A stretch of 64,000 nucleotides of DNA from Aequorivita soesokkakensis (GTDB taxonomy: Bacteria > Bacteroidota > Bacteroidia > Flavobacteriales > Flavobacteriaceae), in assembly GCF_001641085.1 (NCBI RefSeq), contig NZ_LXIE01000002.1, positions 1 to 64,000 of the forward strand, given 5' to 3'. Numbering within the stretch: the first letter of the stretch is position 1; each line of letters begins with the position of its first letter. The translations under genes were made by a program, and so were the position numbers. Below, one piece after another: positions 46,720-53,331 of this stretch. The notes under the pieces were generated by a model. That model was given only the letters and a program-made list of their open reading frames with translations. It searched no databases and was not told the origin of the DNA.

Positions 46720-47097
46720 GTGAATAATACTAAAATAATAAATTTTATAAAGAATTCAATAGCCGCTTTATCTATAATAGCACTTTATTATATTGTTAAT
46801 GAATACGATGATATTAACGATTATTACATCCAGAAAAAAGAGAATTATACTGACCTGAAACAACTGAATGCTCAAATATTGGACATTTATAAAATTGACT
46901 TGAAATCGAATGAGCAACTTGTTGAATTGAAAATGAAAGTTGATTATGACGAACATATGATTAATGCATCAGAACCCAACACTCAATTTTCTGAATACTA
47001 TTTATGGATTTTAATTGGTTTGTGTTGGTTGTTTATTTTGAGTAGACGACTTGGGAATTCTAAAAAACCTGCCAAAAATAAAACTGAAATTGAATAA
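46720..47097 (+). CDS. Cassette C: small two-helix membrane protein, unknown
   Basis: 125 aa from a GTG (46720). An ATG eight bases earlier (46712) is out of frame and stops after four codons, so either GTG is used or the short ORF couples translation. Hydrophobic segments near both ends (SIAALSIIALYYIVNEY and LWILIGLCWLFILSR) flank a charged middle. No family recognised. Confidence 0.6.
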   Translation: MNNTKIINFIKNSIAALSIIALYYIVNEYDDINDYYIQKKENYTDLKQLNAQILDIYKIDLKSNEQLVELKMKVDYDEHMINASEPNTQFSEYYLWILIGLCWLFILSRRLGNSKKPAKNKTEIE

Positions 47098-47102
47098 AAA
47101 AC

Positions 47103-47236
47103 TACACACAACAATGCATAACCGCAATTAAGGCGGATTCGACTGCGACCGAATCCACGCGTAATTGCTAACTTCCGTGCTTAACTGAAAAACCTCGTAT
47201 ATTTATCCGTAACTGCGGTTATACCAAACGTTAGCA
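47103..47236 (+). repeat. attC-like site 3 (after cassette C)
   Basis: Opens TACACACAAC, complement of the cassette C start GTTATGTGTA with one mismatch (A opposite C, i.e. T-G wobble on the bottom strand); closes AAACG/TTAGCAG (G = 47230). Its left half repeats that of site 2 almost base for base (AACAATGCATAACCGCAATT and onwards). Confidence 0.72.
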
Positions 47237-47277
47237 GCAACTCTAACACGACTTTACAAAGATTAAACAGACCGACA

Positions 47278-48318
47278 ATGAAATTGAAAATACTTTTACT
47301 TCTGAGCATTTTATCTCTGTTGACATCGTGCAACGGACAGACGCCTGATAAGAAAAATAACTCAAACCAATTTATAAATGGCGATACAGTAAAAGAACTT
47401 GGAAGTAGTATAATGGTTGTTTACCAAGACAAAAAAAACGTTTATTGGTTCGGCAGTTGGGAAACAGGAATTTATAGATTTGACGGAAAGGCATTGATTA
47501 ATTACTCAACAAAACACGGTTTGCCAAACAATAGAATTGATGAAATAAAAGAAGATAAATTAGGGAATATTTACTTCGTTAGCTGTTCCCCTCAATCGAC
47601 AATTGTTAAATTCAACGGGCAATCATTTACTACAATTAAAGCAACCCAAAGCAATGAATGGAAGCTTCAACCCGATGATTTATGGTTTAGAAATGCTTAC
47701 CAAACTGAAAAAGTATATAGGTTTGATGGTAATACTTTTTATGAATTGACATTGCCAAAACCACCTAGTCTTCCAAACTCATTTGAAATCTACAGTATTT
47801 ATCAAGACCAAAAAGGAAATATTTGGTTTGGTACAAACCCTGTTGGTGTTTGCCGATACAATGGAAAATCATTTGAATGGATTACCGAAGAAGATGTGAC
47901 AGAATTTCGCAACGAAGGTGCAAACGGAGTACGTTCAATTACGGAAGACAAAAATGGAGACTTTTGGTTTAATACCGAAAACCGTTATAGTGTTTACGAC
48001 AGTATAACATTAAAAAGCAATGAGTTTTATACAAGACACGAAAGCATAGGCAGTTTAGATGGGAAAAACACAAGTGGCCTAAATGAGTATCTTTCAACAG
48101 TAAGAGACAACGAGAATAATTTGTGGTTTGTAACTTATCGAAGTGGTGTTTGGAAATACGATGGGACGAAAATTACTCATTATGCCGTTCAAGATAACTC
48201 ACAAGATATTACGCTATTTAGCATTTACAAGGACAACAATGGTGACCTTTGGCTTGGAACACACGAGAATGGGGCATATAAATTTAACGGTCAAACATTT
48301 GAGAAATTTAAACCATAA
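47278..48318 (+). CDS. Cassette D: lipoprotein with two-component-regulator-type propeller repeats
   Basis: 346 aa. Lipoprotein signal (MKLKILLLLSILSLLTSCNG, lipobox LTSC). The rest is about six Reg_prop-type propeller blades (NVYWFGSWETGIYRFDGKAL, GNIWFGTNPVGVCRYNGKSF, NNLWFVTYRSGVWKYDGTKI, GDLWLGTHENGAYKFNGQTF). Such repeats form the sensor propeller of hybrid histidine kinases, but here there is no kinase part. Likely an outer-envelope binding or sensing lipoprotein; ligand unknown. It is the largest intact cassette of sub-array 1 apart from E. Confidence 0.82.
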   Translation: MKLKILLLLSILSLLTSCNGQTPDKKNNSNQFINGDTVKELGSSIMVVYQDKKNVYWFGSWETGIYRFDGKALINYSTKHGLPNNRIDEIKEDKLGNIYFVSCSPQSTIVKFNGQSFTTIKATQSNEWKLQPDDLWFRNAYQTEKVYRFDGNTFYELTLPKPPSLPNSFEIYSIYQDQKGNIWFGTNPVGVCRYNGKSFEWITEEDVTEFRNEGANGVRSITEDKNGDFWFNTENRYSVYDSITLKSNEFYTRHESIGSLDGKNTSGLNEYLSTVRDNENNLWFVTYRSGVWKYDGTKITHYAVQDNSQDITLFSIYKDNNGDLWLGTHENGAYKFNGQTFEKFKP

Positions 48319-48332
48319 CAGAAAAAAGAGCA

Positions 48333-48467
48333 GCTGCTAACAGCGTGTTTAAGAAATAGCGGGTTTAGAGCTAAATCAAAGATCGGCGCTTTTAATAAAA
48401 GTCAGTACCAAACTGAAAGTGAAGTGCTTTTTAAACCGCTACTACTCATAAAAGCAAAACGTTACCA
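48333..48467 (+). repeat. attC-like site 4 (after cassette D)
   Basis: Opens GCTGCTAAC, exact complement of GTTAGCAGC at the cassette D start (47230-47238); closes AAAACG/TTACC (G = 48461). AGCGGGTTTA (48358-48367) pairs with TAAACCGCT (48432-48440) with one bulge. The sequence differs from sites 1-3 although length and plan are the same. Confidence 0.72.
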
Positions 48468-48561
48468 AACATTAAAAATCCATCTTTAGGCAACAATTTC
48501 ACAATATGACAATAACTATTAAATTAAGCACCTCAGAAAAAATAATTGTAAGCAAAAAAAA

Positions 48562-49773
48562 ATGACAGATCTTAAAAGTTTCATTCTATTACTATTACTA
48601 CCATTATTTAATTTAAACGCTAATGCCCAAGAAGCAGAAATGCTGGAGTGTGCAAATCAAGGTACGGTTACGAACGATAATTACAATTCAGAAATTCCAT
48701 TCCGATATATAGATGGTTATATTTTTATTGACATTGTTCAGAACGGTACGGCATACAATTTTCTTTTTGATACCGGCGCAGAAGCAACAGTAATAGATAA
48801 GTCAATTATAGATGAGTTTCAATACAAACCATATTCTACATCAAGTATATCTGGGCCATTAATTACAAACCAAGACGTTAATACAATTACGCTGTCAAGT
48901 ATGTATGTTTCAAAAGTGGAATTTATCAATATTGGCGCTGTTTCAATTGATATGAAATTTGCAAAGCCTATGTTTTGTGCCAAAGTAGATGGTATAATAG
49001 GCAGTACTTTATTAAAAAAATCCAAATGGCAAATAGATTATGAAGAGAAAGTTATTCGTTTTTCAGATGCTATTTCAAAATTACTACCTCAAGAACCAGC
49101 ATACAAATTAACAACCAGCCTTCCTGCACAAGGGTGGGGAACTGAAACCATAGCACTAAATATAGATGGGTATGTTTCTCAATTTAATTTTGATACTGGA
49201 AACGGTCGTGAGAGTATAGTTTTAAAACCGAGCGAATTAAAGAACTTTATTGTAGCGGACAAAAATTCAATCATAGAATACGGATTTACCAAATCTGATT
49301 TAGGCTATAAATTAATTGCTGAAAAATTAACCCTTGGAAACCTGCAATTAAGCAATCAAAGTATAAGCTTTCGAAGAGATGTTGGCAACTTTCAACTGGT
49401 GGGAAATCGGTTTTTAGAGAATTTTTTAATCACAATTGATTGGGAAAAACATCAGTTATATTTAGAACCCACAAAAAACATGGGTCCAGATGCAATGGTA
49501 GGGTTTGAACTGAATTTTAAACCAAACTTTGAAACCAACGAAATAGAAATCGTTACCGGATTAAAAGCTTTTACAAAGAAAAATAAAATAAGAAAAGGAG
49601 CTACGCTTTTAAAAGTTAATGAAACCGATATTTCCAATTTTTCACACCAAGAATTTTGTGATTTTTGGAATATGGAGTGGCCCAAAATAGTTGATGCCAA
49701 AAAATTAAACCTTGTCATTTTACAAAAGGGAAAGTCTAAAGAAATTAGTATTACTAAAAAGAAACTTGCGTAA
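48562..49773 (+). CDS. Cassette E: exported retropepsin-like aspartyl protease with PDZ-like tail
   Basis: 403 aa with signal peptide (...LFNLNANAQ). The aspartyl-protease signature FDTGAEATVID (DTG at 70-72) and a second FDTGNGRES near residue 210 suggest a two-lobed retropepsin-like protease. The last ~90 residues (IRKGATLLKVNETDISNFS) look like a PDZ fold. Periplasmic protease is inferred. It lies 100 bp after the cassette junction; its own downstream palindrome is incomplete. Confidence 0.85.
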   Translation: MTDLKSFILLLLLPLFNLNANAQEAEMLECANQGTVTNDNYNSEIPFRYIDGYIFIDIVQNGTAYNFLFDTGAEATVIDKSIIDEFQYKPYSTSSISGPLITNQDVNTITLSSMYVSKVEFINIGAVSIDMKFAKPMFCAKVDGIIGSTLLKKSKWQIDYEEKVIRFSDAISKLLPQEPAYKLTTSLPAQGWGTETIALNIDGYVSQFNFDTGNGRESIVLKPSELKNFIVADKNSIIEYGFTKSDLGYKLIAEKLTLGNLQLSNQSISFRRDVGNFQLVGNRFLENFLITIDWEKHQLYLEPTKNMGPDAMVGFELNFKPNFETNEIEIVTGLKAFTKKNKIRKGATLLKVNETDISNFSHQEFCDFWNMEWPKIVDAKKLNLVILQKGKSKEISITKKKLA

Positions 49774-49782
49774 AATAACTTG

Positions 49783-49830
49783 TAGTAGCAACATATATAA
49801 GTTATGGTATGGACAGTGGCCACTTAAAAA
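49783..49830 (+). repeat. Partial attC-like arm after cassette E
   Basis: TAGTAGCAACATATATAAGTTATGG resembles the left arm of site 1, but no matching right arm or G/TT junction follows. Its opening box pairs with the cassette E start (GTTACCA) only through two T-G wobbles on the bottom strand, then stops matching. Probably a truncated site marking the end of sub-array 1. Confidence 0.45.
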
Positions 49831-49895
49831 TTTTTAGGAGTTGCTTTCTGCCAATTCGCTGCGCTCGTGTCCTGCGGAAAATCTACACCACCCAC

Positions 49896-49916
49896 AACCG
49901 CTCAAGACGGTTTTTT
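49896..49916 (+). terminator. Weak terminator after sub-array 1
   Basis: AACCG / CGGTT with 7-base loop and TTTT. Confidence 0.4.
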
Positions 49917-49940
49917 ATAGAAGATTGATAACCCAAAAAA

Positions 49941-49975
49941 GGGGGAAACCCCTTAAAAAAAATGGGGGATTTCCC
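49941..49975. promoter_or_regulatory. Twin GC near-palindromes upstream of the 164-aa gene
   Basis: GGGGGAAACCCC (49941-49952) and GGGGGATTTCCC (49964-49975) are two near-palindromes 23 bp apart, about two helical turns, in an otherwise AT-rich 266-bp gap. They look like paired binding sites for one regulator. Confidence 0.4.
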
Positions 49976-50037
49976 TCTTGACTGGTATTGATTTATTTTA
50001 AAAATTGAGGTATTGTTTAACTTTTAAATTTTAAGCT

Positions 50038-50532
50038 ATGGCAAATTTATCAGAAAACAGACTCAATGAAGTCTTAGACCCCGCAGTGCTCACCACTGCG
50101 CTCACCGCCCTTAACGATTTTATGGCAGCCTTACCAGAAGGCGCCCTAAACGATGACCAACGCCGTCGCTACACCGGTATGGATGTGGACAACCGCGTGT
50201 TTGTGGAAACCGTGATAAACGTAATGCGCGGCAGTGGCGCCAACGTGCTTCCTGCAAGCTTCCAACTGCTTACCCTGCAGAACGACAACAATTTGTTTGG
50301 GCAGATTAAGATGGTTAGCGAGCGCACCATGGCCCTGCAGCGAAAACTGGATGATCTCCTGCGCATTGCCGCACACGAGGCCTACACATTTGCGCTAGCC
50401 GTTTACAAAATCTATGAAGCCCTTAGCGAGGCAGGCAGTGAAGAAGCCCGCGCGGGTTATGAACAGATGCGCGAACGTTTTATGGGGCAGGGAGGTTCCC
50501 GGCCTACAGATGGCGACGACACCACAACTTAA
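50038..50532 (+). CDS. Helical protein of unknown function, GC-rich
   Basis: 164 aa, largely alpha-helical (LTALNDFMAALPEGALNDDQ, DNRVFVETVINVMRG, KMVSERTMALQRKLDDLLRIAAHEAYTFALAVYKIYEAL) with an acidic disordered tail ending DGDDTTT. No signal or membrane segment. Visibly more GC-rich and with different codon use from its neighbours, a property shared with the helix-turn-helix gene 290 bp downstream, suggesting they travelled or evolved together. Not recognised. Has its own terminator. Confidence 0.75.
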   Translation: MANLSENRLNEVLDPAVLTTALTALNDFMAALPEGALNDDQRRRYTGMDVDNRVFVETVINVMRGSGANVLPASFQLLTLQNDNNLFGQIKMVSERTMALQRKLDDLLRIAAHEAYTFALAVYKIYEALSEAGSEEARAGYEQMRERFMGQGGSRPTDGDDTTT

Positions 50533-50553
50533 TTTTTAAGACGTGGGAAAAAG

Positions 50554-50577
50554 CGGTTCTTCCCGAACCGTTTTTTT
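50554..50577 (+). terminator. Terminator of the 164-aa gene
   Basis: CGGTTC / GAACCG with a 5-base loop and T7. Confidence 0.75.
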
Positions 50578-50610
50578 AGCAACTGGTTTTCATGAAAATC
50601 ATAGTCTAAA

Positions 50611-50820
50611 AGTCAATAAAACTTACAATTGGACTAATACTATTGATTATTGGACTAATAAAACTGACCACAAGACTAATTAAATTGACCTTTAAACTAA
50701 CAATTCTTGCATTTAGACCAATACTATTGACTATCTAACTAATGTAATTGACTGTCTAACTAATAGTATTGACTATCTAACTAATAAAACTGATTGTTTG
50801 ACTAATAAAATACAGCATTA
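50611..50820 (+). repeat. Ten contiguous 21-bp repeats (iteron/operator-like)
   Basis: Units begin at 50611 and every 21 bp to 50800, ending on the A of the next gene's ATG. Units 2-9 share ACTAAT near the 5' end and ATTGAC (or a variant) in the centre; unit 1 and unit 10 are more diverged. The exact two-turn period puts every unit on the same DNA face. There are no unique spacers, so it is not CRISPR. Position directly before a DNA-binding gene suggests autoregulation. Confidence 0.85.
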
Positions 50821-51181
50821 TGGCAACAAATAAGTTTAAAAAACAGAAAAACAGCCCCCACATAGGGGAAATGCTTTCCGAACGCATCAAGAAAAGGCGC
50901 ATCTCAAAAGCAGCCGTTTCGCGGGTACTGCAACGCGCTCCCGAAACGGTGCACAGGTTTACCAAGCGCCCCTCCTTACAGACCGAAATTTTATGGCAGC
51001 TATGCACCGTAATGAAACACAATTTTTTGCAGACCTCGCCGCCCAGCTGCCGCCAGACTTTACCACCAACGCCCCAGACCCCACGCTGCCCTTGCAGGAA
51101 CGCATTGCTGTGCTGGAGGAGGAAAATAAGGTGTTGAAAACTAAGGTGGAAACACTTATGGCGGTGGTGGGGAAGGGATAA
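50820..51181 (+). pseudogene. Helix-turn-helix DNA-binding protein with frameshift at a T6 run
   Basis: Reading frame from 50820 (MATNKFKKQKNSPHIGEMLS) gives a helix-turn-helix-like region (RISKAAVSRVLQRAPETVHRF) up to HNF at ~residue 69, then runs out of frame to a stop at 51137. The next frame supplies the missing half: FADLAAQLPPDFTTNAPDP and a coiled coil (LQERIAVLEEENKVLKTKVETLM) to the stop at 51181. The switch point is AAT TTT TTG (T-run 51023-51028). Restoring one T, or a -1 ribosomal slip on T TTT TTG, yields a full ~120-aa protein. Damaged gene, sequencing error or programmed frameshift cannot be separated here. Confidence 0.7.
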
Positions 51182-51186
51182 ATTTA

Positions 51187-51232
51187 TATATTAGCAGATA
51201 CATGCGAAATATACTGCATATTGATATGCTAG
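51187..51232 (+). promoter_or_regulatory. Leader of cassette sub-array 2 (attI-like, short ORF fused in frame)
   Basis: Matches the leader of sub-array 1 (34 of 41 bases from TATATTAG through CTGCATATTGATAT). Its ATG at 51202 opens MRNILHIDML, and here there is no stop before the junction, so the leader continues in frame into the cassette ORF. The junction G is at 51232 (TAG/TTATGG). Confidence 0.6.
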
Positions 51233-51249
51233 TTATGGCCAAATTTGAT

Positions 51250-52020
51250 ATGAGCAATAAGAAAAAAAACTACTCTACTTTAAAGGAATTTGTTTTAGGT
51301 TTAATGATATTCCTTCTTGTATTGTCTTTGTGGTATTATTCGTGGACTTATATTGACCACAATATTTTTTCTTCAGATTTAAATTTAACTGATACAGAAT
51401 CTAGAGGATTGTTTGGGGATAAATTTGGGGCAGTAAACGCATTATTCTCGGCCCTAGCTTTTGCGGGGATAATCTTTACCATTTTCCTTCAGAGAAAAGA
51501 ATTAAAGCTGCAAAGACAAGAACTAGTCGAAACAAGAAGTGAATTCAAAATAAATAGATTGACAAACATTTTATTCAGGCAAATAGAGCTTATAAATAAT
51601 CGAATTTCAGAGTCAAGGTTCTATAAGAGTAATGTTAACGAAATTATTACTGACCAATATTCAATTGAAAAAATAATTTCTGTTTTTGAGGTTATAGAAA
51701 GATTGGGAGAGAAAAACAAAAAAGATTTGAATCACAAGATTAATATTAATTCCCCTAAAATCATTGGACTTCTCACTTCGGTTCACTTTTCATTTCAAAG
51801 TTTTGAAAAACTGCTCAATCAATCCGGGTTAGAAAAACAGGAATTTGAACAACTCAAGAGTTTGTTGAAGGAGAATATAAATCCAAGTTTGTTCAGCTTA
51901 CTTAATTACAGATTTCAATATGCCGAAAATATCTCATCAGATGATGCCGATATTCAAGAAATTGCAGAAGGAGTTAAACAAATAGAATTGTCTAAAATGA
52001 AATATTTATTGGAATTCTAA
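51250..52020 (+). CDS. Cassette F: putative phage abortive-infection protein
   Basis: 256 aa from the ATG at 51250; an in-frame ATG at 51235 and the leader ATG at 51202 are alternatives. Two membrane helices (VLGLMIFLLVLSLWYYSW and NALFSALAFAGIIFTIFL), the second in the signature GDKFGAVNALFSALAFAGII. The helix LQRKELKLQRQELVETRSEF follows, as in the 'putative phage abortive infection protein' (putAbiC) family. The C-terminal ~170 residues are helical and lie in the cytosol. Probably an anti-phage membrane sensor or effector. Confidence 0.82.
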   Translation: MSNKKKNYSTLKEFVLGLMIFLLVLSLWYYSWTYIDHNIFSSDLNLTDTESRGLFGDKFGAVNALFSALAFAGIIFTIFLQRKELKLQRQELVETRSEFKINRLTNILFRQIELINNRISESRFYKSNVNEIITDQYSIEKIISVFEVIERLGEKNKKDLNHKININSPKIIGLLTSVHFSFQSFEKLLNQSGLEKQEFEQLKSLLKENINPSLFSLLNYRFQYAENISSDDADIQEIAEGVKQIELSKMKYLLEF

Positions 52021-52030
52021 ATAAATAAAC

Positions 52031-52164
52031 TGGCCACAACAATGGCTACAAGTAGTGGCTTGTTATCGCCAACTTTGAAAATTTCTGCCGAATTTCAAAC
52101 TTTGTGTATACTTGCAAAATTAAATGCTAAACCACGCTAATACTCATGGCCGAGAACGTTAGCA
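52031..52164 (+). repeat. attC-like site 6 (after cassette F)
   Basis: Opens TGGCCACAAC, closes GAACG/TTAGCAA (G = 52158); box-to-box distance 118 bp, equal to sites 2 and 3. GGCTACAAGTA pairs with the region around 52141-52150 through bulges, and an inner stem AACTTTGAAA / TTTCAAACTTT is visible. Confidence 0.68.
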
Positions 52165-52180
52165 ACACGCTGAATAATTT

Positions 52181-52945
52181 ATGGAAAACAAATTACAATC
52201 TGATTTAATTCAAAATTTTACCAATGCTAAAGAACAAAGAGACAATGATTTAAATTTCGCTATCATTTCTTTAGCAATGCAAAACTTTACTGTTTATTTG
52301 ATTAAAGAAGGTAATGAGGAAATCAAAGAAATCAAAAAAGCATTAAGTTACTATAAAGATTCTTCTATAAGTTTAAAAAAAAATGGAGTCGAATACCAAA
52401 AAATATTATTTGACAAGATTTACGTTAATTTCTATCAAATTTTTGAGGAATTCTGTTACAAAAACATGTTATGCTTATTTTTAAGATTACCGAAATTTTT
52501 AATGAAGGATGAGATTAATGTGTCATATAAAGACATATTTATGCAAACGGACATTGAAATAATAAAGCAAAATATTGTTGAAAAAAGAGTAAAATCTATT
52601 ATTCAGAGTTCAAATATTTATGGAATTATTAAAAAATTCAAAACCGTTTTTGGAATAGATTTTAAAATTGATAAAGAATCACAAGATAGGCTGTTTATTA
52701 TTTCTCAAAATAGAAATCTTTTGATTCATACTAAAGGAATAGTAAATAATATTTATATCAGCGAATTAGAGAAATTTGGTCTAAGAACCGACTTAAAAAT
52801 TGGAGAACACATTTTAAAAGGATATAACAATTTTTCAGATTTTCACGATATAGAATATTTTATAGAAACGACTATTGAATCAATAACTGCAACTATGCTT
52901 GTAGACATTAATAGATTAATAAATTATCATGAAAATTTGAAATAA
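52181..52945 (+). CDS. Cassette G: helical protein with HEPN-type RNase motif
   Basis: 254 aa, no signal peptide, all-helical appearance. SQNRNLLIHTKGIVNN contains R178-x4-H183, the Rx4-6H active-site motif of HEPN ribonucleases, in the right kind of helix near the C-terminal third. HEPN proteins are common effectors in toxin-antitoxin and phage-defence systems; neighbourhood with an abortive-infection cassette agrees. The family call rests on one motif, so it is tentative. ATG is 22 bp after the cassette junction. Confidence 0.68.
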   Translation: MENKLQSDLIQNFTNAKEQRDNDLNFAIISLAMQNFTVYLIKEGNEEIKEIKKALSYYKDSSISLKKNGVEYQKILFDKIYVNFYQIFEEFCYKNMLCLFLRLPKFLMKDEINVSYKDIFMQTDIEIIKQNIVEKRVKSIIQSSNIYGIIKKFKTVFGIDFKIDKESQDRLFIISQNRNLLIHTKGIVNNIYISELEKFGLRTDLKIGEHILKGYNNFSDFHDIEYFIETTIESITATMLVDINRLINYHENLK

Positions 52946-52960
52946 CAATAAAAGCTATTA

Positions 52961-52990
52961 CCCCCCGCTAGCGCGAGCGTCCCGCTCGTG
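52961..52990. repeat. 30-bp GC-rich repeat, left copy
   Basis: Differs at one base from 53332-53361; contains an imperfect hairpin around GAGCG / CGCTC. Resembles REP-like palindromes dispersed in Bacteroidota. Confidence 0.75.
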
Positions 52991-53013
52991 TTTTTTAAAC
53001 CTTGCAATTACTT

Positions 53014-53316
53014 ATGGAATTTAAAAAAGCTTTTTTCATACTCATTGTTTTTGCAGTTATAAGCTGTGATACTGAAAAGTTTAAAACTGCTGATGGAATT
53101 GAATTAGAAGTTTCTTCATTGATTGGAATGGATGTATTCGATATAGCCTATGAATATAGCAGGGTTAGTCCCGAAACATTGACAGGGACAAACAATCGAA
53201 GATGGGTTGTTTATTTTTCAGATATAAATGTTACGCTCGAAACGAATAAATTAAATAACATAGTTCAAAATGCAAAAAAGGGAAAAAATCCTAAAGAAAG
53301 CACGTGGGCTAATTAA
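53014..53316 (+). CDS. Small lipoprotein, unknown
   Basis: 100 aa from the ATG at 53014 (a TTG at 53002 is rejected because ATG directly starts the signal). Lipoprotein signal KKAFFILIVFAVISCD, lipobox VISC. Mature part short and polar (ELEVSSLIGMDVFDIAYEYS, NRRWVVYFSDINVTLE). No family recognised. It sits between two nearly identical 30-bp repeats. Confidence 0.68.
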   Translation: MEFKKAFFILIVFAVISCDTEKFKTADGIELEVSSLIGMDVFDIAYEYSRVSPETLTGTNNRRWVVYFSDINVTLETNKLNNIVQNAKKGKNPKESTWAN

Positions 53317-53331
53317 TTTTTCCTCCTGGCG

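Larger units (their letters stand above)
45452..49830 (+). mobile_element. Integron-like gene cassette sub-array 1 (cassettes A-E), no integrase
   Basis: Five ORF-plus-palindrome units in one orientation. Junctions (the G of G/TT) are at 45451, 46102, 46695, 47230 and 48461. For cassettes A-D the bases after the junction are complementary to the box that opens the cassette's own downstream palindrome: A 13/14, B 13/14, C 9/10, D 9/9 over the core. Distance from the AAC of the opening box to the G of the closing box is 119, 118, 118 and 120 bp. Cassette E has only a degraded partial palindrome. Read as a cluster of attC sites lacking integrase (CALIN). Confidence 0.75.
51233..52960 (+). mobile_element. 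Integron-like cassette sub-array 2 (cassettes F and G)
   Basis: Cassette F runs from the junction at 51232 to that at 52158. Its start GTTATGGCCA is complementary to the box TGGCCACAAC opening its palindrome, 9 of 10, the exception again a bottom-strand T-G wobble. Cassette G starts TTAGCAACACGC at 52159, but no complementary box is found after its ORF, so the array is truncated at 3' end, next to a REP-like repeat at 52961. Confidence 0.7.

Noticed and set aside
50611-50820. CRISPR array
   Set aside because: The 21-bp units are contiguous with no unique spacers of constant length, and no cas gene is present.
45452-52960. Insertion sequence or phage integrase within the cassette region
   Set aside because: No transposase or tyrosine recombinase motifs are found in any frame of 45-53 kb.
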